Assembly (NCBI GenBank): GCA_947623455.1
Contig: OX392527.1
Location: 49,272,401 to 49,336,400 of the forward strand
Length of the DNA stretch: 64,000 nucleotides
Direction of reading: 5' to 3'
Source: Mimachlamys varia
Taxonomy: Eukaryota > Mollusca > Bivalvia > Pectinida > Pectinidae
Numbering within the stretch: the stretch's first letter is position 1; the number at the start of each line of letters is the position of its first letter. The position numbers and the translations under genes were made by a program. Under the pieces are notes generated by a model, which saw nothing but the letters and a program-made list of their open reading frames with translations, was not told the DNA's origin and did no database searches. Positions 33,997 through 45,659 of the stretch are shown here, in pieces.

Positions 33997-35910
33997 GTAA
34001 GTGTGACATTTGGCATATCCATAAAGCATGTTTGTTTCTACAGTAAATATAAGTAAAAAAAATATGCTTTATAACGAAATACATAAATTTTATATGAAAG
34101 AGTTAGACGCCATCGGCGATCAATAGAAGATTGAATACAGAACACGGCTGTTGCCAACATAACATGTTATAGTTGCTCTGCCTATATCTCTGCCTTATCA
34201 GAGAAGATAGTTAGTTGATAGGAAAGGAATGTCAGAAGTGATTTACCACGTGGCTTTGGAGATATCAGTGATATATATAAACTTTACCACCTCAACTTTC
34301 ATTTTGTGCCGAGCAGAGCGCATCATCACTACAAAACATTTACTTAATAAATTACGGAAAGATTAACAAAAAATGTTCTTTGTTTTCGGTTTGTTATAGC
34401 AACAATGAAACATTTCGCAAAAGTTAGTGATATATTCGTGGCGTATTTAGGTAAGATAATATATATTTTTTGAATTTTGTATATTATATAAAAGAATAAA
34501 TGTTCTGTACTAATGCTATATCCACCCTTTGTCAGAATGCCAGGCATAAATAAAATTAAGACACAAACAAATGTTATATAGCTTGTTTGAGAATAAGCGA
34601 ATTTTTAATTTTTTTTTTAAAGGAAAAAATAAATTTATGTATATATATCAGATCTACATAATATTCAAATAAAGTTAAGTTTGATAATTACCTTTAAGTG
34701 TTGTTTCTCATATTAAAAGCGACATGGTTTTATTCTATGTTGGTACAATGTACTGGCACGACAAATATATCTGTAACGGAGAAATTAAATTTGATATATT
34801 TTAATTAACTCTTACTTCATACTTTTTATATAAACAGTCTACAAACACATTTTTATTATTTGCTATCTTTTGTTGTGATTTTTTTCGTTTATTTTTAGCT
34901 CGTTACGCATGTTATCCGTGATATTTTTATACGTTCTGAGCAAAAAATGTTTTGTTATCTTGTATCGTGTTAGAGTTATCCCCCTTACCATGTAATCTTT
35001 TAGAAAGGCGCTCTAGAGATGTCTGTCGACACTCAAATACAGGTAAATAAGACAAGTATGGTTTATCGAGTGGAATGTATATGTTTACATAGAACAAATT
35101 TGAATATATAATGACAACAAGACATATGTTGGAAATACATAAGTCATAAATGTATCATTACATCCATGTCTAGACAAACCACAGCCTGGTCGATAGCGAA
35201 GTGTTACATTATGAATATTTGAAATTCGAAACTGAATATTAAACTATTTCGAATTTTCTAGCTGGAATTTTATTTATTTTCTATGCATATAATTTTAAAG
35301 CATCCACGGCCGTATGGCCGAAGAAACACTAAGATTGTTGATGTGTTTTCTAAAACGTATATTGTATTTATTTATTTACAAACAAATTATCAAATGTATG
35401 TTAAAATCAGTCTTGTTGGCCCCGAAAGTTAGCGCGCAATTTATTGTATTTCCACTGACTGAAGAAACTATTTCACTTCTTCAAATAAAACAAATTACAA
35501 CTAGGTTCTATTTTTCTTCTATCGCTATAAAACGTTCAAAGAAAATTTACAATAAATAAATAAATGAAACAAACAAAAAATGTAAGATTTACACCGGCCG
35601 ATAAAACTATCAAAGCTATCATTAGTTGTATAACTGCTGTAGCGCTACCCATGTGTTCTATTTGATTAAATGTCATTTCACTGCGTCCTCACATAAACTA
35701 ATATTTACCATAGCATTGCATTGTCAATATACCACACTGCCAATCCATTTGGCATTCATTAGGCCATGAATGCCGTTGACCGATGGTTGACGTCATCAAT
35801 TTTATGTTAAATATAAATATTGAACTACTTTCAATTGGCTTTCATAAGAAATATAAAATAAGTTATCTCTTGACTTTAAACATATATATTGCCAATTAAC
35901 ATTGAACACA
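33997..35910. other. AT-rich unique stretch, no supported gene
   Basis: A TATATATAAA-like element lies near 34271. A palindrome CGGCCGTATGGCCG lies at 35308-35321. Open frames at 34344-34547 and 35314-35559 lack motifs. Confidence 0.5.
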
Positions 35911-36129
35911 GTTTGGTTTATTTTGTTTTACGTCCTATTATCAGCCACAAATTTTAAGGACGTGCCAGGTGTTATAACTGGAGGAAAGCCGGAATACCCG
36001 GAGAAAAACCACCGACCTACAGTCAGTACCTGGCAACTGCCCCACGTGGGTTTCGAACTCGCAACCCAGAAGTGGGGGGGCTAGCGGTAGAATGTCGGAA
36101 CACCTTAACCACTCGGTCACCGCGGCCTC
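35911..36129 (-). mobile_element. tRNA-derived SINE, copy B
   Basis: On the minus strand: GCCGCGGTGACCGAGTGGTT (A-box region), GCGAGTTCGAAACCC (B box), CAGTTGCCAGGTACTGACTG, CGGTGGTTTTTCTCCGGGTA, then the tail GTCCTTAAAATTTG-TAATAGGACGTAAAAC. The tRNA head resembles a Leu/Ser-type tRNA with a long variable arm. The 60-codon plus-strand frame at 35902 is antisense to it. Confidence 0.92.
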
Positions 36130-38370
36130 AAGAACAAGAGATTAAGCACAAGTGATATCAACATTTACATTTCGTTACATGACAACAATGATGATAGATG
36201 TACACAAAGTACATATATGATATCCACACAGGTACATATAGATATAAGCACTACTGTTCAAAGTTTCTTGCTGGCATTTATAAAATGGTGCACATCTGTT
36301 TAAAAGTTTTAGTTAAGTTCTGTCATGACAGGTGAGGCGCCATAAAAGACGGTGCCAAAAACAGGCAGTGGCTCTAGTTTGTTACGTAAAGGGAGGTACT
36401 GTTTATGCCGGAGTGGATAAACCCAGAGACACCCATTTGTTTTAAAGTACATCCGCACTATATATTGAATACGATGACAAAAGTAGGACTGGGGTAAGAT
36501 TTCAGGGGCTACTAGCAAGAAGCTCTCTTAAGACATAAGACCAACTTACTACTCTCTTAAACACTGTACGGGTGTAACTGAAAAATATCTTTGGCAGAAA
36601 TAACGGTATTGTTTAATTGTAACTTTACACGCCCATTTATTTCTCCCAGATGGTAAAAATGGGATTTGGAAGCGTATCAAATCGAAACAACATGGTATCA
36701 TTTCATGTAAAGTTTGTATCTGATCTTCTAATACAAATCTTAAAGAGTATAAGGGAAAGCATGAAAACCATTGAGACTTTCCTTCACACAAGTATTCTGA
36801 TGTTATTAACGAACGGTAAAATATTTCACGGAAATAAGTAGCGTTCTTACATACCTTACGCGATATCTCCGTCGAAACATTGCCTGTGTCTTAATCCATA
36901 TAGTCTTCTAAGATAATACCTGTACTGGTTTAAAGAAAGGACATTGATCGGAATGACTGCTATTCGAAGGATCTGTCGAGCTTGTAGACTATAAACAAAA
37001 TAATTGTTCGTTCTTTAGCTCTGACCAGTAGTATAACAAATAGCTCGGCGTGACAAAAAGGATTCTTACAAGTTCTGTAAAGGCGGACGGAAGTATATAT
37101 AAATGGATGGCGGATAGACGTAGCGCGCGAGCGTGTTCTATTCTATAATTAGCATTGATTTTCCTTCGGGCGGATAATCCATTTCTTTCTTGCTCCCTCT
37201 CTGAAAATAAGTTACAATGTTTTCTGATTTTTATTTTATCGTAATCTACAACACTTGACATTAGAACAAAACGACTCGTCAATCACATAATTTGGTTGGA
37301 CAGTTTCAGCTATTATTACACTCGCTATCAAAGAAAACAAGACAGGTCTTGAAATTGATTTTGTCACTGAAATAAACATGCACATCGATAAATTATTCAT
37401 CAATCGATAATGAAAAAGGAAATAACATAGTTTAGAAGAAAGCATGCTTCGAAATAATGTATTCTACATTCGATTAAATAATTGCAAATTGTATTTTTGC
37501 GTGTAGGAAAAATCCATTTAGACAAATCTTGAGTTATTATTTTGTATAACAGTATTTACAATCGAAGCTAAGTTTAGTCAATATTTTCCGACATAGAGAG
37601 TAAAACATATCACAAATTCGCACCCTAGACCTTACCACAGCAGGATTTTCTCTGGGACCCCCAAATTTTATAGATTTAAGAGTCCTGGGACTCCAATCAC
37701 GCATGATATATATAGTAACATTTGATCAATTTTGGGAGTCCTTTGTCAATTTAGGAAGTCAAAATGCAAGTATCCGCAAGTCAGGGAAAACCTTGGCATA
37801 GGTATACGTCTTTAACGATGTGGCATTGACTTAATCGTAAGCGTGAACATCTTTTAACATCTTCATGCGTTCAAAACTTCATTATTACTTCTAAAAGATT
37901 CGAGTGATTATTTACAATACACAGCATGCTGGATTCCCAAGTTAATTTTATGTCATGGCATAAACAACATTCCTTTCTTACTTATTATAGTCTCTCTTCA
38001 ACTTTCTCTACTCTCTTTTTCTTACATATTTTTCATTTATTTAATATTAATTATCGATGTTAATTATTCTCCCAATTGATGCCGTTTCTATTTAATTTAT
38101 GCGACATAAAATCAGCAGAAGGATTTATATAAGTGACTAACTTGTTTCCGAATCTTATTCGAATGTGAATTATCGTATTAAGAAACGCATATATGTATAT
38201 TATAATTATGAATGAAATAAAGTTTATATTAATCGTAAGCGTAGGATATTTTTCAACATCAAAATCTGAAACATACAGAATGTTCAAGAAATCCTCAGGA
38301 ATTCAAAACTGTGCACCTTTCCATCGTTCAGACAACAGTCTGTTGATGTGTCCGTTATCGATATACGTAA
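36130..38370. other. Unique AT-rich stretch, no supported gene
   Basis: Candidate frames at 36309, 36549, 36650 (plus strand, preceded by TTTATTTCTCCCAG, acceptor-like), 36989 and 38060 have no motif I recognise. The 36650 frame lacks a good donor and is not called. Confidence 0.45.
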
Positions 38371-38866
38371 ACTTGGTTTGGTTTGATTGTTTTTGTCCTA
38401 GGAACAGCTCAGGCCATTTAAGGACGGTATCCCGGTGTATGCGATGTGTGCGCGCGCGCGTGTGTGTGTGTGTTGGGGGGGAGGGGGGGGGGGGGTTGTT
38501 GATGTTTATCGATTTAAAGTACTACCACACTGCAGTATACTGCCAAAACCCAAAGCAGAACACCCAACCGAGTCACATTATACTGCCAACGGGTGAACCA
38601 GTCGTTTCACTCCCATATAAGCAAGGAGAAGTTTAACTACCATTTTTGTGACAGGTAAGTATCGGCTTGGGGATAGAACCCAAAGCCTTTCTCACTGAGG
38701 CGAACACTCAACTAAAGGCCAAAATTGAGGTAGTGTCAAGAGAGACATTAGAAAGGAGAAAGTAATTTAGAAAGAAGAGAAATGATCAAATCCCAAATTT
38801 AGTCGCCTCTTACGATCATGCAATCGGGGCAGCAGGTATAATTCTTACGCCCTACCGGCAGGGCAT
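38371..38866 (-). mobile_element. Second retroposon-like family, near-complete copy
   Basis: On the minus strand it starts TGCCCTGCCGGTAGGGCGTA, has GATCGTAAGAGGCGACTAAA, CGACTGGTTCACCCGTTGGC and GCAGTATAATGTGACTCGG, and ends with GTCCTTAAATGGCCTGAGCT, GTTCCTAGGACAAAAAC. A GC/GT plus poly-G microsatellite (38447-38500) sits before the tail. No tRNA boxes were found. The 3' tail is shared with the tRNA-derived SINE. Confidence 0.75.
38447..38500. repeat. GC/GT microsatellite plus poly-G run
   Basis: GTGCGCGCGCGCGTGTGTGT followed by a G-rich run with few interruptions. Confidence 0.95.
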
Positions 38867-38889
38867 ACTATGTAAAAACATGCCCGCGA

Positions 38890-39208
38890 AATATTCTGTA
38901 TCTTTGTGTGATATAAAGATGGACGTTTTTGAGTTTGCTTGTTAGTGTGTTTACTTGTTGTGATGACAATGATGACTCGGTTCTCATTTTGAGGATTGAT
39001 GCTTACTTGGACGTGACCAAGATTTACATGGCGGGTGTCGTCGATGAAGCAGAAGACGCTTACTCTTCCGGAACACCTGGTCTTATTCTCTTGTGCTTTT
39101 ACGAGAGTCTCCATGTAAATCTTTCCTTTGTTCCTATTTTGCCACTAGTTTCATCGATTTTAAGTTCGGATTATGGTTTTGTTGACGCTTTGGTATTCTC
39201 TGATTTTT
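38890..39208 (-). mobile_element. R1 dispersed repeat, copy i (intact core)
   Basis: The best-preserved core: AAGATTTACATGG (39019) and CCATGTAAATCTT (ending 39123) are perfect 13-bp inverted repeats around GTGTCGTCGATGAAGCAGAA and TCTTCCGGAACACCTGGTCT. It ends with CGACGCTTTGGTATTCTCTGA-like text. A plus-strand frame (MAGVVDEAEDAYSSGTPGLI) runs through the core but is not a gene I can support. Confidence 0.92.
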
Positions 39209-39932
39209 TTTCACCAAACCTGGAAGACACGCTGTAATTCCATTTTCACATTATGCTTATTAAATTTTCATTAAATCATAAGTGACGTGATATTTGATGT
39301 AGCTAGATTTTACACGCTTGCATTTTCCAGTTTTATGTCATAAACATCCATTCGTAACTGATGAAGCTTATTGAATTAACTAAACCAATACTTCAAAACC
39401 TTCATTATTACATATTAAGATACGAGCTAGATCTATAACAGCATGCAAAAATGATATTAATATTTCAAATTCGATCGAACATCGCATGTTCAGAAAATTC
39501 TATATGTCATATGCATGGCTTCCTATATACACGCGAACGTATTGGCAAAGAACGTATTGGTTCGATAAAAGTGCTTTGGTGGCTAACGGAACGATGTCAT
39601 CTTCAATATGAGACAAATTGATCAATATCATCAAAAGGGAGTTAACAACATTTCTACGAATGTCAGTGCAGTTATTAAGGTTTTAAAACCTTGCATCTGC
39701 CCATGTCAAATAAAGATGATACGGCTGCTCGCGCCTGGTCGGTCATATACAGACAATGTACTCTATGGTAGCGCTACACGGGACTTGAGTGGTACCGTAC
39801 TGCGAAGCCGTATCTTGACGAGATAATGCGAGAATTCACGTCCAGTCACATTATTTTGACATGAGTCTAACTTGCCTCTGCGGCCGTCCATTTTCACTTG
39901 AAGGTCAGCAGAAGGTTGTACGTTTTGTCAGG
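39209..39932. other. Unique stretch, nothing recognised
   Basis: An ATG frame at 39608-39826 has no motif. A short duplication GAACGTATTGG lies at 39535-39560. Confidence 0.45.
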
Positions 39933-40481
39933 GTTTGGTTTGCTTTAGTTTGGTTGTTCTTTACTAACATTTATGGTCATTTAAGCACGTATCCAGTTTC
40001 GGTGATGAAAGAAAGCTGGAGTTCGTTCCAAGAGAAAACAAAAAACAACAACCTACAGTCAGTACTTAACAACTGTCCCATGCAGGCCTCCATCCTTGAT
40101 ATCCAGGAGTTACGCTCACTTACGCTCTCTACACCCCTGGGATATGTCATGTCAAAATTGAAGCCTCCGTGTGTGTCACCTGTTGATGAGGCAAGAAGAC
40201 TGGATCGACCATTTGATGAACATTTAAAAAATCTCGTGGTCGCATAACGGTAAAAATTGACAAGCTTTAAAGTCGGTTGCGTCCCCTTTGTAATCATCAA
40301 AAGACAGCCATCAGCCTAGCGATTGGTCATTATTTGACCTGGACATGCCTTTCGTTTCGTCATGACATGTTCCAGGGGTGTAGAGAGCTTAGGTGAGCAT
40401 AACCCCTGGAGATCGAAGAAGTCATGCCTCGAACCCGCGATTTCAGATACCTTGACCACTTAATTATCATCGCGGCACCAA
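39933..40481 (-). mobile_element. tRNA-derived SINE, copy E (decayed), split by a MITE
   Basis: The tail part (39933-40101: TTGGTTGTTCTTTACTAACA, TTTATGGTCATTTAAGCACG, CTACAGTCAGTACTTAACAA) and the tRNA-like head (40411-40481: GCCTCGAACCCGCGATTTCA, CCTTGACCACTTAATTATCA, TCGCGGC) are separated by a MITE. The 128-codon plus-strand frame at 39861 crosses both elements and is spurious. Confidence 0.8.
40102..40410. mobile_element. MITE with about 50-bp terminal inverted repeats, nested in a SINE
   Basis: The left end TCCAGGAGTTACGCTCACTT, then ACGCTCTCTACACCCCTGG, pairs with the complement of the right end (TCCAGGGGTTATGCTCACCT, AAGCTCTCTACACCCCTGG). The inverted repeats continue to about 40150 and 40361. 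The element is 309 bp. No clear target duplication was seen. A possible related end fragment is at 47453-47480 (GGGGTAACGCTCTCTACA). Confidence 0.85.
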
Positions 40482-41170
40482 TCTCGATCTGTTGAAAACT
40501 CCAATGTCATTCATCACATGGGACAATCTTTTGTTTGAGGGAGATCGATGTAATCTTTATTATTAAAATTCGTAAATGCAGAGTTTCAACAGTTATATTT
40601 AGACCTATTTCCAACTTTTGGCCCCAAGCATCACCCACGAGTCCAAGAAAAATGGAATAGTTGTATGGTGTAGTGTGAGCTATTTTTGTCATAGGCGTCC
40701 AAGGAAGATGGAATAACAGGATATCCTAGTGTTCGTGTGTTACATTCATTTTTCTTGACCAGGTAACGGAACCTCTCTCTGAATGTCGTAGCCTAAGTAA
40801 CAAAGTACCGGACATTTCATAGACCACCGGACTACCAGATTCTTTTACACCACGTGTTAAATGATCAACGTCCGGCCGGTTCAGGACGTATCAAAGACGT
40901 TTGTTTCGGTTAGCCAACAAAGCGTAATTTCCTGCGTATTACCCGCACTGGGATGTAGCCCGCGGGAAGTAAATTAACGCATTTGGGAGGTTTTTGTAAA
41001 ATAAATTTCAGATAACTCGCACTGGCAGATTGCCCGCGGATTATACGTCGAATGAATACATACTGAGAACGAGTGTATGTTCATATCTCAAGCCAAAACT
41101 TGAAAATTGCCAGATGAGGCTTTAAGAAACGACAAAAGGTTTGAATTTTGCGGTGATTGCTTTCATATCC
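40482..41170. other. Mostly unique, with a decayed R2-like fragment
   Basis: 40592-40660 resembles the minus-orientation 3' half of R2 (CCAACTTTTGGCCCCAAGCA, then TCAC). The rest shows nothing. Confidence 0.4.
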
Positions 41171-41850
41171 GTGAGCAGGAAGTCATCTCAAAGACTAATG
41201 TATCATTATATAGTATAATACTAACTAACCGTCAGTAAGAGGTCATCTCAAAGGCTGATTATCATTGTATAATACCTGACCGTTAGTAGGAGGTCATCTC
41301 AAATGCTGATTATCATTGTATAATAACTGACCGTTAGTAAGAGGTCATCTCAAAGGCTGATTATCATTGTATAATAACTGACCGTTAGTAAGAGGTCATC
41401 TCAAAGGCTGATTATCATTGTATAATACCTGACCGTTAGTGGGAGGTCATCTCAAAGGCTGATTGTCATTGTATAATAAATGACCGTTAGTAGGAGGTCA
41501 TCTCAAAGGCTGATTGCCATTGTATGATACCTGACCGTTAGTAGGAGGTCATCTCAAAGGCTGATTGCGATTGTATAATACCTGACCGTTAGTAGGAGGT
41601 CATCTCAAAGGCTGATTATCATTGTATAATAAATTACCGTTAGTAGGGGGTAATTTAAATCGCTGATGCATCATAGTATACTAACTGAATGTAAGTATAT
41701 AAGAGTTCAGCTCAAAGGCTGATTATCATTGTATACTAACTGACCGTTAGTAGGGGGTACTAGTAAATTCAATCGCTGATGTATCATTGTATATTAACTG
41801 ACCGTTATTAGAAGGTCATCTCAAAGACTGATGTATCATTGTAATTAATT
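41171..41850. repeat. Tandem repeat, 51-bp unit, about 13 copies
   Basis: Unit: CTGACCGTTAGTAGGAGGTC, ATCTCAAAGGCTGATTATCA, TTGTATAATAC. Inner copies are highly similar, and copies at both ends are diverged, with length variants near 41640-41800. Contiguous units without unique spacers exclude a CRISPR array. Confidence 0.95.
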
Positions 41851-42291
41851 GCATCCATTTACATAAAAAATATCTACTTAATATTCGTTTTTGTCATTTC
41901 CTTATATTTAAACTTGATAAGTTTTCCCTGGCGTTCGTTCACGGTTACCATAAAAGCTTGCTAAGTCTATACACACTACATGTATTAAAGGTTCAAGCTC
42001 GTTCGCGTGCTATGCCATTCCTACATGTGTTTGTCAACAGTATTCACAGGTGGGAAGGGAGGATGGGCGATCGAGGTAAACAAGATTAAACTCTCAGAGG
42101 TCAACAGATGCTTTTATGCAAGTCAACGTTCTATTTTTGAATAATAGTTGGTATATGATAATAGTTTGGTTAGCGCAGCTGTCGGGGAGTCTGTCATTTA
42201 ATTTAAATAATTAGCAGGTGTGCGTCTCTCCCACAGCTACAGGTATATTTATAGATATTTATGTATATAGATGATATAACTGGATTGAACT
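41851..42291. other. Unique stretch, nothing recognised
   Basis: No gene or repeat identified. Confidence 0.4.
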
Positions 42292-42529
42292 GGACCGAGT
42301 GGTTCAAAAGATGATAAGCTTAATCAGTGATTAGTGCAATTTTTAATTTTCCTGTAACTTTAAAATGAAACCACAGATTTGATTAGAATTCTGTAGGTAT
42401 CAAATACCTAATATTGTCAATTTACGTTCAAAATTTTAAGATGGTAACGTGTATATCGACAGAACTATTCAAGTTTGAAAAATATCGTTAAATAGTGATT
42501 AAGCTAATCACCCTTTGAACAACTGGGCC
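42292..42529. mobile_element. MITE with GGCCCAGTTGTTC-type ends
   Basis: The left end GGACCGAGTGGTTCAAAAGA, then TGATAAGCTTAATCAGTGAT, pairs with the complement of the right end (GGCCCAGTTGTTCAAAGGGT, GATTAGCTTAATCACTATTT). Length is 238 bp. Half copies occur at 16500 and 32382. Confidence 0.85.
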
Positions 42530-42775
42530 TTGCTGATAATTAACAGTAGGTGGGTATTATTAATCTCCGTAGCATATGTTAATCATAACAACTTTATACG
42601 TGTTTTGATTGGCTGACTCGGTATCTTTGACCGAAACTACTGTTCTAAACATGTGGTTCAATGACACGTGCTGATTTTGATAGCATGAGCTCTTTGCGGG
42701 AATATACCATACACTGTACCAAGACGAGAGTTTCAAGTTGAAGGAAGAAGGAATGCTTCTGAATTTGATCGGCTG

Positions 42776-43105
42776 ATTGTCGGCGACCAGAAAGCTCAAT
42801 TCGTTTAGTATTAGAATTCGAGAAAGTCTATGGTTCGAACCCCGGTCTACCCGTGCATTTTGTCTTTCCGGTTACAGATGTGCTTGTTACCAACCCTTGT
42901 TGCAAAAATTGGGTGTGAGCTTGGCAAGGGGGTAACCGAATATGGTTTTATAAATAGTTTTGTCGTCTGGAGCAAAAACAAGAAAAAGGAGGGTGGGATG
43001 TAGCGGAACTGGACCGGGTCGATTGGCGGCGACCAGATAGCTCCATATGTAGACCGTCTGTTTAGAGATAGAATGGAACCGGGTTCGAACCTTAATCAGA
43101 TCGAT
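42776..43105 (+). mobile_element. Two tRNA-like heads of a second SINE family
   Basis: TCGGCGACCAGAAAGCTCAA (42779) with GGTTCGAACCCCG (42832), and GGCGGCGACCAGATAGCTCC (43025) with GGGTTCGAACC (43080), carry A- and B-box-like motifs at tRNA spacing. They are separated by about 245 bp that includes GGACCGGGTCGATTG. They may be one SINE dimer or two copies. Confidence 0.5.
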
Positions 43106-44014
43106 ATGTTACAATAGCAACTAGGACACAACTTTAATTATAATTATTATTATATCCGTACCATCGCCGCCTTCATTGTACGACATTTACATTATCCGTA
43201 GCGTGGCATGCACGTTGTGATGACGACACTGTCCGTATCATTTGTGACATGAACTTGGAGTACTGCAATGTGTCACGAATTGACCGCTGTACCAGACGGC
43301 TCATTGCGTTAATCAAGGGTCTAGTAATACTTTAAACGGTGCCCTACCCCAGGAGATTTGTAGGTCTGATTTGTCCTTATCATTAATTGGACGAGGTTTC
43401 CTGTACCACACACATCAGTGGAAGCTAGGAAGCTCGGCTGAAATACACGTATATGTCATCAGATAAAATAAGGAGAGACATTGCTTTCAAATATACCCAG
43501 ACACATGTAGAAATCAGTGGTAAATTAGCAACTACACGTGTGCACCTTACAGTCTTATTAATTTGAAATGTAACAATGTTTTTGATTGGTCATCAATGGA
43601 ATCGAAAAGTATTTGCAATGGTTTTTACTTCTCATTTCCATTAGAAGTTGCGTTGCTATCGTTAACGCGACGTCAGAAAACTTTACACATCATTACCTTG
43701 ATTAATACATTATTACAGACGTCAGGATCAATAGCTTTATCCCAGAAGGTCAAGGTCATTATGTCGTATCCGTTACTAATTAACGCCACAAAGAAAAATA
43801 AACCGTATAATTTTAGCCTTGAAAACATCAGGAGTTGGGTTGGGTTGGGGATAGGGCGGAGGTTGTCGCTTGCAATATAATTGGAACCAATCAAACACAG
43901 TTTGTGACAATGCTATTACAATTGATAATTAAAAAATGATATACATGGTCAAATTACCATACTCAATATCCTTGGTATTTCCTGTTTATCATTCAGCAAA
44001 TATGATAAATACAT
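43106..44014. other. Unique stretch, no supported gene
   Basis: The plus frame at 43563-43880 and minus frame at 43673-43894 overlap and have no motif. Confidence 0.45.
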
Positions 44015-44115
44015 GGACTGGTCCCCCACCCGTAGTCAGTATAATATGACTGGGTGGGATACAGCGATGGGTTCCTTCAGCATGGTATTTCAGTAAGATA
44101 GCACTATAAAATCGA
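44015..44115 (+). mobile_element. Internal fragment of the second retroposon-like family
   Basis: GGACTGGTCCCCCACCCGTA, GTCAGTATAATATGACTGGG and GTATTTCAGTAAGATAGCAC correspond to the middle of the copy at 38371-38866 in opposite orientation. Confidence 0.7.
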
Positions 44116-44985
44116 CATAAAATCTGTGATATCACAAGGACGCATATGAACCAACATACGTTGTCTTCGATCATCAGGTCAAAGGACCATACACAAATAA
44201 AATCAAATTGAAATCCATAAAGACTTTCATGACTTATATTGTTTACATTCTTGGCAGCAAGTACTTTGGATTTTTTTAACATTTGTTGCGATCATTCATG
44301 ACGTATTGAGTCTAACGTCATAGAAGCTGTAGATACGCGTGTATTGACGCACGCGTGTACTTAGAGGGACAAAACCTGTACGCGTTTGCATATAATTCGC
44401 TATTTACTACCGAATGAGGCATGCATTTATGTATATGAGTTAAATCCTCTGCTAATGTGACGAGTACAGAACCTAATGGGCGGACAATGTGTCTGATCGA
44501 TCGACGGACGGACACAGTCTAAGAGCACCGAAAGGGGGCACTCGATTGATACCGATAGCGATACGCGTCAGTTAGCGGATTTGGCACCTGATGTCAGGGA
44601 AACGTTTGTAATGCACCAAAGAATGGAATTTTGGTGTCATTAGATATATTTCCTTTTTAATCATAATCTGTATTTCAGCTGAGTTCAATATCACATCACG
44701 ATTTTTTTTGTTCTTTTTTTTTTTTGTTTTTATCTGAAACGACATCCCAATTCTTGAACCGGAAACTAACATCACTATCCCTTGGTCTGTTGTGTCATCA
44801 TTTATTGTCATAAAAATGTAGTGATGGCAGTATTGCATCAGTAATATATACCATTACAACATTAATTATCGAGGACAATTTTGAATTTTCTCAACCAGTA
44901 AATGTGTCTTAAATAGACCGCGATAAAATAAAAACCAATATCTCCTTTTCCGACGCACATATACACATGAAAGTTTACACACAAG
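44116..44985. other. Unique stretch, nothing recognised
   Basis: Open frames at 44318 and 44572 (minus) have no motif. A poly-T run lies at 44702-44727. Confidence 0.45.
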
Positions 44986-45061
44986 ACTAGGGGCCAAAAC
45001 GTGGGAATCAAAATTTTCTAAACTAGTGTAGAAGCAGCAGAAGGGTCAGGTTCGTAAATCC
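44986..45061 (+). repeat. R2 dispersed repeat, 3' fragment
   Basis: ACTAGGGGCCAAAACGTGGG, then AGCAGAAGGGTCAGGTTCGT. Confidence 0.8.
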
Positions 45062-45246
45062 TCTTTAATCTATATATTAAGAAGAAAAATTAAATAAGTA
45101 CTGTATCATTTAAAATCAAGTACTACGAAAGTGTGTATATTATGAACCGTGCCACTACTCAAATGAGACTGACTGTGTCTTTGGTGGCTCTAGCAAACCT
45201 CGGGGACTAAAAAAATCCACTAGCAGAGTCTGCCACCTCATATCTA

Positions 45247-45357
45247 GAAAGATGACGTAGCACACAAACCAAACATACTGCACCTTTTAAAATTTAGTAA
45301 TAGATACAGTTTTCCGAAACAATGAATTAACCTGCATCATACAACTGTTTTGTACTT
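45247..45357 (+). repeat. R2 dispersed repeat, 5' fragment
   Basis: AAAGATGACGTAGCACACAA, TTTAGTAATAGATACAGTTT, CATACAACTGTTTTGTAC. It lies after the 3' fragment at 44986, so the two are not one interrupted copy. Confidence 0.8.
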
Positions 45358-45410
45358 CACGTCAATAGATAACCATAGCTGTCAATAAAACGTTAAACAA
45401 TACAAAACCA

Positions 45411-45659
45411 GGGCATGTATTCATGAAAATGTTCTCATGCTAAAGTATGATTTGTTTTCGCTTTCTTGAAACTCATTCAAATCATGTCAAAAGAATGAAA
45501 ACACTTAAAATACTGTTTCACTTTAGGTCTCTTCAAAATTGTTCACAATCACAGACAAAATAAAACTTTATTATATTTGTTGTAACCGGAACAAGTGATC
45601 AGGCTTGAGCACAAAAATAACATGGTTGAGCATGAAAACATTTTCATGAATACGGACCC
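45411..45659. mobile_element. MITE with GTATTCATGAAAATG ends
   Basis: The left end GGGCATGTATTCATGAAAAT, then GTTCTCATGCT, pairs with the complement of the right end (GGGTCCGTATTCATGAAAAT, GTTTTCATGCT). Length is 249 bp with no open frame. Confidence 0.85.

Noticed and set aside
39861..40300. Two overlapping frames of 107-128 codons as genes
   Set aside because: They run across the junction of a decayed SINE and a MITE and have no domain.
41171..41850. CRISPR array
   Set aside because: Whole 51-bp unit is repeated; there are no spacers.
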